From NCBI GenBank assembly GCA_900546295.1, contig URCK01000019.1, positions 1 through 24,521 on the forward strand: a stretch of DNA of 24,521 bases, written 5' to 3'. Positions 17,661 to 24,521 of the stretch are shown here, one piece after another (within the stretch, counting starts at the first letter, position 1; every line of letters begins with the position of its first letter). Source of the DNA: an uncultured Eubacteriales bacterium (GTDB lineage Bacteria; Bacillota; Clostridia; Oscillospirales; Oscillospiraceae). The translations under genes and the position numbers were made by a program. The notes under the pieces are model-generated. The model worked only from the letters and a program-made list of their open reading frames with translations. It did no database searches and was not told where the DNA came from.

Positions 17661-18584
17661 TTACGAGACAGACACGACGAGCCGCCAGACGGGCTCGGCA
17701 AGGTGGTAGCCGAGAAACGCCGAGGCAAAGTTCGCCGTGACGGCATAGAGTGCGGCGCGGCCTTTGCTGTGGCCGGTGAGCAGGCCACGGCCGGAGTAGA
17801 GGAAGACCTCAACGAGCATGACGACGAGCTCGGCCGGAAGGAAGAAGCAAAAGAGATACCAGGCGCTCACGCCGCTGTGCGCGGTGACGGACGAGGAGGC
17901 AACAGCCAAAAGCCCCTGCGTGAGCACATTGACAAGTAAAAATGCTTTCCAATTCCGCTTCCATGAATATTGGAACAGAAGCAGCAGAATGCCCTCGATG
18001 AGGAGCGTCGGCACAAACGTTGCAAGGAATTGCAGCAAATAGCCGATGATGGTTGATGGAACGGTGACAGTGGTACTTTCTGCATCATCTGCCCAGTGAA
18101 CGGTCACACTTGATTGCAGCACCTTGCGCTCAAGCGCTTCGGAGAGCCAGACCTTGCCGGACTGCGTGACAAGGATGATGCGGTAGGTGCTCGGTACGCC
18201 ATGGTAGCCGAAAATGTGCAGATCGTTGCCGGAGGCGTCCGTGCTTTCTGCGTACAGCTCACCATAGATCGGCGCGCCGGTCGTGCCTTGGGCCACGCAG
18301 GCGTGCCAGCCCTCGGGAACATTCTCGCGCAGAAGCGCCAGGAGATCGGGGTCGAGCGTGTCCTCTTTGCCGTAGTAGCTCCGCTCGATGCCGTCGTTGC
18401 TGTCCGTATCTTCCGCGTCCCAATCGCCCTCGGCGAGCAGGTCGAGATAGTAGAGTTCCTGCGGCGCGTTTTCGACGCGCACGGTGAGCTGGGGCTTTGG
18501 CCCAAAGTCGGCGAGGGCAACGGTCGTGAGTGCAAGGGATGTCAGGAGCGCGCAAACAAACGCGCGAAGGGGTGCTCTTTTCAT
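17661..18584 (-). CDS. Exported membrane protein of unknown function
   Basis: The function of this 307-residue protein is not recognised. It has a signal peptide (about 1-25, cleavage expected after ALA) and a ~150-residue extracytoplasmic domain starting DFGPKPQLTVRVENAP. Four predicted transmembrane segments follow at about 179-204, 213-233, 241-263 and 276-297, ending in a short tail. The FGPKP opening recalls a group of uncharacterised Firmicutes membrane proteins, recalled from memory and not searched. ATG 18584 has AAAGGAGG upstream; the earlier in-frame start lies before that site. The gene is monocistronic, with a candidate promoter at 18675-18702 and its own terminator. Confidence 0.8.
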   Translation of the reverse strand: MKRAPLRAFVCALLTSLALTTVALADFGPKPQLTVRVENAPQELYYLDLLAEGDWDAEDTDSNDGIERSYYGKEDTLDPDLLALLRENVPEGWHACVAQGTTGAPIYGELYAESTDASGNDLHIFGYHGVPSTYRIILVTQSGKVWLSEALERKVLQSSVTVHWADDAESTTVTVPSTIIGYLLQFLATFVPTLLIEGILLLLFQYSWKRNWKAFLLVNVLTQGLLAVASSSVTAHSGVSAWYLFCFFLPAELVVMLVEVFLYSGRGLLTGHSKGRAALYAVTANFASAFLGYHLAEPVWRLVVSVS

Positions 18585-18674
18585 CGGAAATCCTCCTTTT
18601 TTTGCGGAAATACATCCATCTTCCATTTTTTAGACGCGAAGGGGAGGGGAAAAGTTCCCACTTTTGCATATCTT

Positions 18675-18702
18675 ATCATAAAAGATGGAATAAGAAAAGC
18701 AA
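18675..18702 (-). promoter_or_regulatory. Candidate promoter for the exported membrane protein gene
   Basis: On the minus strand TTGCTT (18702-18697) and TATGAT (18680-18675) are separated by 16 bases. The -35 overlaps the T-tract of the preceding terminator, so the intergenic space is used tightly. A GGGAA...TTCCC hairpin lies in the leader. Confidence 0.4.
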
Positions 18703-18729
18703 AAAGGAAACGGCGCGAGCCGTTCCCTT
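18701..18729 (-). terminator. Intrinsic terminator of the MurE/ATP-grasp gene
   Basis: An 11-bp stem with one G·U pair (18704-18714 with 18719-18729) encloses the loop TCGC on the minus strand, and a T5 run follows. It is placed about 20 bases after the stop at 18751. Confidence 0.85.
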
Positions 18730-18750
18730 TTGCTTTATTGCTGACAGGAG

Positions 18751-21498
18751 TCACTTCTTGTCAAAGTAATAGTCGCGGAAGTTGTGGTATTGCGCGGCGT
18801 AGTAGCGCAGCAGGCGGTAGAGGCGGGGGAGCGGAAGGTCACCCTTGCAGAAGAGCACGTGCGTGCCCTTGAAGGCTTTGAGCTCTTCGGCAAGCTCACT
18901 GTTCTTTACATAGCGGCGCAAAATGCCGGTCGGCACGTTCTGCCAGAGGGCGACGGTGTGGTTATAGATGCACTCCTCGCGCTTGCCGTAGACGATGTCA
19001 TCGGTCAGAAGCTTCATCATATTGAGGCCTGCGGCGCGGCAGAAGTAGCTGCTGCGGCCAAGGCGCGGATTGATCTCAAAGAGCACGTAGCGCCCCGTGC
19101 GGCAGTCGTACTTCATGTCGATGTTCGAAAAGCCGACGTAGCCGAGCTTTTCAAGGAATTCCTGCATCTTGTCGTACAGCGCCTGGTCGCCGCGGGAAAT
19201 GATGGCGGCATAGTTGCCGACAGACTTGGGGTCGTAGTATTCGAGCACCGGCTGGCCGAGGCACATCGCGCGCACATGGCCGTCAAGGTCTGAGTAGCTG
19301 TTGAGCACGCGCATGGCGTCGTCGCCGCCGGGGATGAACTCCTGCAAGATGAGCTTGCCGCGATAGTCCGAGCGGTTCATATTGCGGACCATTTCGAGGT
19401 ACTGCTCCTTCGTGTCGAAGAAGAAGACCTTCTTCTGGCCTTCAAAGTGGCAGCGGAGGTAGTCGAGCGCGTTGGAATTTTCGGGCTTGACGACGATGGG
19501 AAAGTCGAACGGCAGACGGTCGGCGACACGCTCGCGCTCCTCGGGAGAGGCGATGACGGTCTTGGGATAGTCCATGCCGTACTGCTCGCAGAGGGCGTAG
19601 AACTTATCCTTCGTGTCGAAGGTCTCAAGAAGCGCCTCGGAGATGAAGCGGTTTGCGATCAAACCCTCAAAGTGGTCATAGTGACGGCAGAGAAGTCCTG
19701 TATAATAGTCCGAGCAGGGGATGACGAGCAGCTTTTCATAGTCCTGCGCGCACTGCTTCAAAACCTCGAGCAGCGCGTCGGGGAAGACCTCCTCGCGCTC
19801 AAAATCCGGAATGATGCGGCAGAGGAACAGGTGCGAGTGTCGCGTGGGCACGAGCTGCTGCGTGCACAGCAGCAGCGGTGTGACGCCGTAGGCCTCGCGG
19901 AAGAGACGCGCCGTGCCGTAGGCATTTTCATCGCTGCCGAGGATGATGGGGAGGAAATCCTTTTTTGCCTTCTTGCCGCTGCTGCACTTCTCGGTGGGAT
20001 GCGAGGCATCGTACTCGGCAAGATATTTTTGCGTCAGCTCCACGTCGGAGGGGTAGGGGACGTAGGCGCTGCCGCGCTTCATCGTCGTTTCCTCGCCCTT
20101 GCCGGTCAGGAGGATGACGCGCGCGTCCTTGCCGTCGAGGATCGCGCGGCGGATGCACTCACTGCGCTCTTCAAGAACGAGGTGCGGGCAGGCGACGTGC
20201 TGTTCAATGTCGGCGGCGATCTGCGCGAACGGCTCCTCGCCGGAGTCCTCCTCGGTGATGAAGACAAAGTCGCAGTTCCGCCCGCTCAGCTCGCCGAGGT
20301 CTTTTCTGCGCTGGAGCGCATGGGAGCCGGGGCAGCCGAAGACGGAGATCATCTGGCGGCCGGGGTATTCGATCTTGGTCGAGCGGTAGAGCGCGTCAAA
20401 GCTCATGCGGTTGTGCGCATAGTCGACGATGACGGTGACTTTCTTGTCGCGGCTTTCGTAGATCTGCATCCGTCCCGCGGCGCGCGCCTTGCGAAGACCA
20501 GAGCGCACATATTCCTCCGGCACGTCGAGCGCCATGCAGATTGCCATGGCGGCGAGGGCGTTGGAGATGTTGAAAAGGCCCGGCATGGTGATGGAAAATT
20601 CACCGCTGTACTTCGGGGAGGAGACCGTAAAGTGAAGCCCGTCCTCGCGCTTTTCCACATGCCGGCAGGAGACGGTGTCGCTCTCGTGCGAGCCGAAGGT
20701 GATGAGCTTGCAGCGGCCCTTGGCGTATTCGATGACGCGCTCTGCATATTTTGCGTCGGTGTTGACGCAGCCGACGCGGCAGGAATCGAAGATTTTCAGC
20801 TTGGAAGAGAAATAATCCTCAAAGTCCGGGTGCTCGATGGGGCTGATGTGGTCGCTGCCGATGTTCAAAAACGCGCCGACGTCAAACATGATGCCGCGCA
20901 CGCGGCCGTATTTGAGCGCCTGGGACGAAGCCTCCATCACAAGGTGCGAAATGCCGAATTCGTAAGCGTTTTCAAAGTGCTGGTAGAGCTCAAGCACCTC
21001 GGGCGTCGTGATGTGAGACTCCTCACTTACCTTGCCGTCGTAGTTGTCGATGGAGGAGAGAATGGCGCACTCAGGCTTATTTTCCGCGCGCAGCCAGTCA
21101 TTTAAGATGTAGCGCACATAATAGGCGGTGGTGCTCTTGCCCTTGGTGCCGGTGATGCCGATGCTTGTGAGCTTGTCCGTCACATGGTCAAAAAAGAGCT
21201 GGCCGAGCACGACGAGGGAGTAGCGGATGTCGCTGACAAGGATGCAAGGCGCGTCAACATCGTGCTGCTGCTCGGCGACATAGGCAAACGCGCCGCGCGA
21301 GAGCGCATCGCGCAGGTATTCCTCCTTAAAATGCGCACCCTTGCAGATGAAAAGCGCGTTTTCGCGCAGCGTGCGCGTGTCGTAGGTCAGGCATTCGACC
21401 CCGCGCCCAAGCAGTGCCTCAGAGGCGGTGCAGCCGGTCAGGATACCGGCATCGCGCAGGGCGTCGACATATTCTTGTAAGGTGTGGACGGTGTTCAT
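18751..21498 (-). CDS. MurE-type muramyl ligase fused to a D-aspartate ligase-like ATP-grasp domain
   Basis: This 915-residue two-part protein has a Mur ligase at residues 1 to about 495: an N-terminal UDP-binding region with YDTR (39-42), P-loop GITGTKGKST (114-123), MEASSQAL (188-195), DYAHNRMSFDAL (359-370) and LLTGKGEE (463-470). Residues 515 to 915 are an ATP-grasp carboxylate-amine ligase: ILGSDENAYGTARLF, PTRHSHLF, PFDFPIVVKPENS, ILQEFIPGGDD and FEINPRLGR. They resemble D-aspartate ligases that add D-Asp to the peptidoglycan stem. The first half would add residue three to UDP-MurNAc-dipeptide, and the second a side-chain or bridge residue. The MurE specificity motif DNPR is replaced (EDSG at 417-420) and SSHAL reads SSQAL, so this may be a specialised paralogue. 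ATG 21498 has AAAGGAG upstream. The gene stands alone and divergent from the FMN oxidase gene. Confidence 0.85.
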   Translation of the reverse strand: MNTVHTLQEYVDALRDAGILTGCTASEALLGRGVECLTYDTRTLRENALFICKGAHFKEEYLRDALSRGAFAYVAEQQHDVDAPCILVSDIRYSLVVLGQLFFDHVTDKLTSIGITGTKGKSTTAYYVRYILNDWLRAENKPECAILSSIDNYDGKVSEESHITTPEVLELYQHFENAYEFGISHLVMEASSQALKYGRVRGIMFDVGAFLNIGSDHISPIEHPDFEDYFSSKLKIFDSCRVGCVNTDAKYAERVIEYAKGRCKLITFGSHESDTVSCRHVEKREDGLHFTVSSPKYSGEFSITMPGLFNISNALAAMAICMALDVPEEYVRSGLRKARAAGRMQIYESRDKKVTVIVDYAHNRMSFDALYRSTKIEYPGRQMISVFGCPGSHALQRRKDLGELSGRNCDFVFITEEDSGEEPFAQIAADIEQHVACPHLVLEERSECIRRAILDGKDARVILLTGKGEETTMKRGSAYVPYPSDVELTQKYLAEYDASHPTEKCSSGKKAKKDFLPIILGSDENAYGTARLFREAYGVTPLLLCTQQLVPTRHSHLFLCRIIPDFEREEVFPDALLEVLKQCAQDYEKLLVIPCSDYYTGLLCRHYDHFEGLIANRFISEALLETFDTKDKFYALCEQYGMDYPKTVIASPEERERVADRLPFDFPIVVKPENSNALDYLRCHFEGQKKVFFFDTKEQYLEMVRNMNRSDYRGKLILQEFIPGGDDAMRVLNSYSDLDGHVRAMCLGQPVLEYYDPKSVGNYAAIISRGDQALYDKMQEFLEKLGYVGFSNIDMKYDCRTGRYVLFEINPRLGRSSYFCRAAGLNMMKLLTDDIVYGKREECIYNHTVALWQNVPTGILRRYVKNSELAEELKAFKGTHVLFCKGDLPLPRLYRLLRYYAAQYHNFRDYYFDKK

Positions 21499-21516
21499 AA
21501 GCGGCTCCTTTGGGTC

Positions 21517-21544
21517 TTGATTTTTCATCAGGACGGGATAAAAT
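21517..21544 (+). promoter_or_regulatory. Candidate promoter for the FMN oxidase gene
   Basis: TTGATT at 21517-21522 and TAAAAT at 21539-21544 are separated by 16 bases in the 122-base divergent region. No comparably good promoter was found for the MurE-type gene in the opposite direction; a TATATT lies at about 21544-21549 (minus) without a good -35. Confidence 0.4.
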
Positions 21545-21620
21545 ATAGGCGGTATTGCGCAGAGACATTTCTCGCGCGATACGGGCAAGCAAATTGATCC
21601 GAAAGGGGATTCAGATTCAA

Positions 21621-22640
21621 ATGACTTATCAGGAAGTAGTAGAGAATGCGAGGACCTGCATCGGCCCTTACTGCAAGGCGTGCAACGACTGCAACGGCAA
21701 GGTCTGCCGCAACACAATGCCGGGACCCGGCGCCAAGGGCGAGGGCACGGGCTTTATCCGCAACGCGGAAAAGTGGCGCGAGATCTGCGTCAACATGGAT
21801 ACAATCTGCGAGAATGCGCCGGTCGACACGTCCTATACGCTCTTTGGCCGTACGTTTGAAATTCCGGCCTTCGCCGCGCCCATTGGTGCGATGCGCCTGC
21901 ACTACGGCGACAAGTACGACGACCTTACTTATAATGATATCCTCATCCGCGCGTGCGCAAACGCTGGCATCCTCGCCTTTACCGGCGACGGCACCGACCC
22001 GAAGGTGGTCAAGGGCGCGGCCGAGGCGCTCAAGGCGAACGGCGGCTGCGGCGTTCCGACCATCAAGCCGTGGGACATGGACACCATCCGCGAAAAGTTC
22101 GCGCTCGTGCAGGCGTCGGAGCCCTTCGCCGTCGCGATGGATATTGACGCGGCGGGTCTGCCGTTTTTGCAGGGGCTGACGCCGCCTGCGGGCAGCAAGA
22201 GCGTGGAAGAGCTCAAAACGATCGTCTCCTGGGCGGAGCGCCCCTTCATCATCAAGGGCGTTATGACCGCCCGCGGCGCGGAAAAGGCACTGGAAGCGGG
22301 CGCGAGCGGCATCGTTGTTTCGAACCACGGCGGGCGCGTGCTCGACCACTGCCCTGCGACGGCGGAGGTCCTGCCGGAGATCGCCGATGCGGTCGGCGGC
22401 AAGATGACGATCTTTGTCGACGGCGGCATCCGCAGCGGCATGGACATCTTCAAGGCGCTCGCGCTCGGCGCGGACGCGGTGCTCATCGGCCGTCCCTTTG
22501 TCACCGCCGTGTACGGCGGCGGGGAAGAGGGCGTGCAGTGCTACGTTCAAAAGTTGAAGGCTGAGCTTGCCGACACGATGCGTATGTGCGGTGCGCACAC
22601 GCTCAAGGAGATCGAGCGCAGCATGGTCTATCGCGGCTGA
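21621..22640 (+). CDS. FMN-dependent alpha-hydroxy-acid oxidase/dehydrogenase-like protein
   Basis: This 339-residue TIM-barrel flavoprotein belongs to the lactate oxidase/glycolate oxidase/isopentenyl-isomerase group. FMN-site signatures are FIIKGVMTARGAEKAL, VVSNHGGRVLDH (catalytic His) and IFVDGGIRSGMDIFKALALG with IGRPF. These enzymes oxidise 2-hydroxy acids such as lactate. The N-terminus is unusual, with five cysteines at 13, 18, 21, 24 and 29 (CIGPYC, CNDC), which could hold a metal or iron-sulfur cluster. ATG 21621 follows GAAAGGGGA. An upstream in-frame ATG at 21555 gives a non-conserved extension that contains the promoter-proximal leader. The gene is monocistronic, with a terminator at 22697-22729. 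Confidence 0.85.
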   Translation: MTYQEVVENARTCIGPYCKACNDCNGKVCRNTMPGPGAKGEGTGFIRNAEKWREICVNMDTICENAPVDTSYTLFGRTFEIPAFAAPIGAMRLHYGDKYDDLTYNDILIRACANAGILAFTGDGTDPKVVKGAAEALKANGGCGVPTIKPWDMDTIREKFALVQASEPFAVAMDIDAAGLPFLQGLTPPAGSKSVEELKTIVSWAERPFIIKGVMTARGAEKALEAGASGIVVSNHGGRVLDHCPATAEVLPEIADAVGGKMTIFVDGGIRSGMDIFKALALGADAVLIGRPFVTAVYGGGEEGVQCYVQKLKAELADTMRMCGAHTLKEIERSMVYRG

Positions 22641-22696
22641 AAAGAACAATAATAGTATAACACCGCGAAAAAGGGCTGACAAGGGAAAATCGGGAG

Positions 22697-22729
22697 AAGA
22701 GGGCGGCAAGGGTAAGCCGCCCTCTTTTT
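22697..22729 (+). terminator. Intrinsic terminator after the FMN oxidase gene
   Basis: AAGAGGGCGGC and GCCGCCCTCTT form an 11-bp perfect stem (22697-22707 with 22716-22726) with an 8-base loop. The T run extends to 22729. Confidence 0.9.
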
Positions 22730-22757
22730 GTCGGCTGCGTACTATATAAAATATAAA
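22728..22757 (+). promoter_or_regulatory. Candidate promoter for the lipoprotein gene
   Basis: TTGTCG at 22728-22733 and TATAAA at 22752-22757 are separated by 18 bases. The -35 overlaps the end of the preceding terminator. The -10 region is an AT-rich stretch with several alternatives. Confidence 0.35.
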
Positions 22758-22839
22758 AACGGGAACAAAATCACCGCGACGAACGTCTGAGAAGATAGAG
22801 CGACCCTTCTGAACCATATTGATTTTGGAGGAATGTGCA

Positions 22840-24072
22840 ATGAAAAAGACAACGAGCCGTATCCTGCTCTCCGCGCTGACGGTGCTGGCGCTGCTTACTC
22901 TCGGCGGCTGCGCGCAGGAAAAAGGGGAGAATGCCGAGCAAAACGACCCGCAGGCACAGGAGACGATCCTGCAATGCTGCGAGACGATCTTCGGCAGTGC
23001 GGAGGAAACAGGCACCTATCACATCCGCGTGACGGACGAGCGGGACGGCGGGCGCGTGGATGAATACGACTGCCCGCGCGGTGCGGACGAGCAGGGCTAT
23101 GGCAATTCACCCGTATATGCGCTGAGCGAACCGTCGATGTACGGCGATGAGCCATGGTATACGGCAGCAGAACAGGACTGGGACGATTGCCGCAATGGGG
23201 TCGTCGCGGAGTTTTCTTATGGGGAAGATGCGATCGCGTTCATTCCACCCTGGGGAGCAATGAAACCGGATGCAGAGTACGAGCATCCGGGCGGCAATGT
23301 GCTGCGGCTGACGCGAAACGGCGAGACCGCATATTATAAAAGCAATACGGCGTACGCGGCGCAGCTTCTGTTCGGCTATGCGCAGGACGCGGTGATGAAA
23401 GAGCTGTACGACTTGCACGTTCCCAGCGCGGAAACGGACTACGAGAATATCGCAAACGAGTTCTGCGCGCAGTTCGCCGCCGGTCTGAACGCCGCGCCGC
23501 GCTGGTTCGGCGGAAAGCCGGATGACGCGGCGGCAGCGGTGAAGGAGCGCGTGTTCGATGCCTATTACGGAACGGACTACCCGAACTTTTGCTTCGGCTT
23601 TGGCGTGATGATGCGCTTTGATGACCCGGAGTCCTCGCAGCGCTATCAATGGGAGGCCGGCAGCGGCATGATCGAGCCGACGGGTGAAGGCGAGCACGGC
23701 GATTATTATGGCTGGGGGATGGCTGCGGACGCATGCAGAGACGAAACAGGAAACTGGTACGTTGCCGGCACATGGACGGGCGGCGGCGCGGTCTGGCTGC
23801 CGCAGATCAGCCGCAGTCTGGATTCCGATCAGCAGGAAGCGACGGCGGCGCAGCTCATAGACAGCTGGTTTCTGACAACAGGGGAAGCGCATGAGTGGCG
23901 CATTCCCAATATGCTCTATGGCCGCCCGAGCGCAGAACTGCGCGAAGCGATGGCGGCGCTCCCGAGCGAACAGGCGGCGGAACTGGAGACAGGCCTGCGC
24001 GCTTTATGGGACGACCCCCTTTATGGAGAGGTCTACCCGGGTGGCTTTGACGCGAAATACAATGCTGATTGA
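22840..24072 (+). CDS. Lipoprotein of unknown function
   Basis: This 410-residue protein has a type II signal peptide and lipobox LGGC, with the lipidated cysteine at residue 24. It should be anchored to the outer face of the cytoplasmic membrane. After a short acidic linker the rest is a soluble domain rich in aromatic and acidic residues, with WFGGKPDDAAAAV, NFCFGFGVMMRFDD and WYVAGTWTGGGAVWLP. No catalytic or binding motif is recognised. ATG 22840 is preceded by TTGGAGGAA; the earlier in-frame ATG at 22819 lies before that site. The gene is separated from the FMN oxidase by a terminator and from the rRNA operon by a hairpin. Confidence 0.8.
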   Translation: MKKTTSRILLSALTVLALLTLGGCAQEKGENAEQNDPQAQETILQCCETIFGSAEETGTYHIRVTDERDGGRVDEYDCPRGADEQGYGNSPVYALSEPSMYGDEPWYTAAEQDWDDCRNGVVAEFSYGEDAIAFIPPWGAMKPDAEYEHPGGNVLRLTRNGETAYYKSNTAYAAQLLFGYAQDAVMKELYDLHVPSAETDYENIANEFCAQFAAGLNAAPRWFGGKPDDAAAAVKERVFDAYYGTDYPNFCFGFGVMMRFDDPESSQRYQWEAGSGMIEPTGEGEHGDYYGWGMAADACRDETGNWYVAGTWTGGGAVWLPQISRSLDSDQQEATAAQLIDSWFLTTGEAHEWRIPNMLYGRPSAELREAMAALPSEQAAELETGLRALWDDPLYGEVYPGGFDAKYNAD

Positions 24073-24123
24073 AAGAAATATTCCGGGGGAGATCGGTCGA
24101 AACGCGGGATAAAATGCGGAAAG

Positions 24124-24145
24124 CGGGCAGCTGTTTGGCTGCCCG
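24124..24145. terminator. Hairpin after the lipoprotein gene
   Basis: CGGGCAGC and GCTGCCCG form an 8-bp perfect GC-rich stem with loop TGTTTG. No T run follows on the plus strand, so termination is uncertain. A second, weaker hairpin (AACGCT/AGCGTT) follows at about 24157-24178. Confidence 0.5.
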
Positions 24146-24224
24146 AAAACCATTGAAAACGCTGACCTTTTTGAGCGTTGTAAAATCCAGGAAAAAGAAA
24201 ATGTCAAAAAAAGCAAAAAAACTG

Positions 24225-24253
24225 TTGACAAAAGCGACGGTAGGTGCTAAGAT
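24225..24253 (+). promoter_or_regulatory. Ribosomal RNA operon promoter
   Basis: TTGACA at 24225-24230 and TAAGAT at 24248-24253 are separated by 17 bases, with an extended -10 TGC. A strongly A-rich stretch upstream (about 24190-24222) looks like an UP element. Start of transcription is expected near 24260. Confidence 0.85.
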
Positions 24254-24259
24254 AACACC

Positions 24260-24460
24260 TGTTCCGCGAAACGGAGCGTGCACCTTGTAAATTAAACAAC
24301 GAAACTTTGACAAGCACCAGATGAAAAACTGTACAACATGTACAGAGCTTGCGAGGAAGACGGTTAAGTCAATTACGTCTGAATCGTAAGGATAAAAAGT
24401 TTTAAGCTATGACAAATAGCTCAATAATGATTTGAAGGACTTCGGTTCTTTAGATACCAT
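24260..24460 (+). promoter_or_regulatory. 16S rRNA leader with antitermination-like elements and hairpins
   Basis: This fills most of the gene-free stretch 24073-24460. It holds a small TTCCG/CGGAG hairpin near 24261-24276 (boxB-like) and GCACCTTGTAAATT at about 24279-24292 (boxA-like). It also holds a CTGTAC/GTACAG hairpin at 24329-24345, an AGACG/CGTCT helix near 24358-24382, an AGCTA/TAGCT hairpin, and a stem capped by C(UUCG)G near 24435-24452. No coding region is seen. Naming of the box elements is by position and partial similarity only. Confidence 0.5.
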
Positions 24461-24521
24461 TTTATTGAGAGTTTGATCCTGGCTCAGGACGAACGCTGGC
24501 GGCGTGCTTAACACATGCAAG
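24461..24521 (+). rRNA. rrs: 16S ribosomal RNA, 5' end (truncated by window edge)
   Basis: The conserved start GAGAGTTTGATCCTGGCTCA, followed by GACGAACGCTGGCGGCGTGC and TTAACACATGCAAG, is unmistakable small-subunit rRNA (universal primer 27F region). By alignment to E. coli numbering, AGAGTTTG at 24468 is position 8, which puts the mature 5' end near 24461. The GACGAACGCTGGCGGCGTGC form is common to Firmicutes. Only about 60 bases are present. Confidence 0.97.

Noticed and set aside
19447..21105. 552-codon plus-strand open frame inside the MurE/ATP-grasp gene
   Set aside because: It is antisense to a gene with clear motifs in both halves; low-complexity composition, no start signal.
24069..24290. 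73-codon lysine-rich open frame before the rRNA operon
   Set aside because: It contains the lipoprotein-end hairpin and the whole rRNA promoter, and has no ribosome binding site of its own.

Overview
The window is roughly 60% G+C chromosomal DNA. It most resembles a spore-forming Clostridia species, probably of the Oscillospiraceae type. The evidence is the gene order (M23/M50 sporulation-type protease pair, TIGR03960 radical SAM, DUF2344, rplS, lepB, rbgA, rnhB, yraN), the AGGAGG-type ribosome binding sites, and the tig-clpP-clpX-lon-engB block. The placement is inferred from gene content and family resemblance; no database search was made.

Layout, left half (all + strand). 1-901: the tail of an M23 peptidase and a site-2 protease (SpoIVFA/SpoIVFB-like), closed by a long hairpin. 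973-3460: a B12-binding radical SAM protein overlapping a DUF2344 protein. 3496-7301: a promoter and leader, then rplS and its terminator, then lepB, rbgA, rnhB, yraN and a metallophosphoesterase, tightly packed with ATGA-type overlaps. This is a translation, secretion and nucleic-acid maintenance cluster. 7326-13818: a proteostasis block of trigger factor, ClpP, ClpX, Lon and the ribosome-assembly GTPase EngB, ending in an 18-bp hairpin shared with the convergent operon.

Right half. 13894-17500 (minus): an apparent operon of an NhaC-type Na+/H+ antiporter, a HAD-IIA phosphatase, a SpoU-type RNA methyltransferase and a small SAM methyltransferase. It is driven by a perfect-consensus sigma-A promoter followed at once by a terminator-like hairpin. 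17661-18584 (minus): an exported, membrane-anchored protein of unknown function. 18751-21498 (minus): a 915-residue fusion of a divergent MurE-type muramyl ligase to an ATP-grasp ligase that resembles D-aspartate ligase. This is the most interesting gene here. Divergent from it, 21621-22640 (+) encodes an FMN-dependent alpha-hydroxy-acid oxidase-like protein with a cysteine-rich N-terminus. 22840-24072 (+) is a lipoprotein of unknown function. The window closes with a ribosomal RNA promoter, a structured leader, and the first ~60 bases of 16S rRNA.

Most genes are ordinary housekeeping genes. The unusual items are the MurE/ATP-grasp fusion with altered MurE motifs, the Ala-for-Arg change in the RNase HII substrate motif, the leader hairpin of the antiporter operon, and a perfect 16-bp inverted repeat between tig and clpP. 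No CRISPR array, insertion sequence, tRNA gene, phage gene or defence system was seen.
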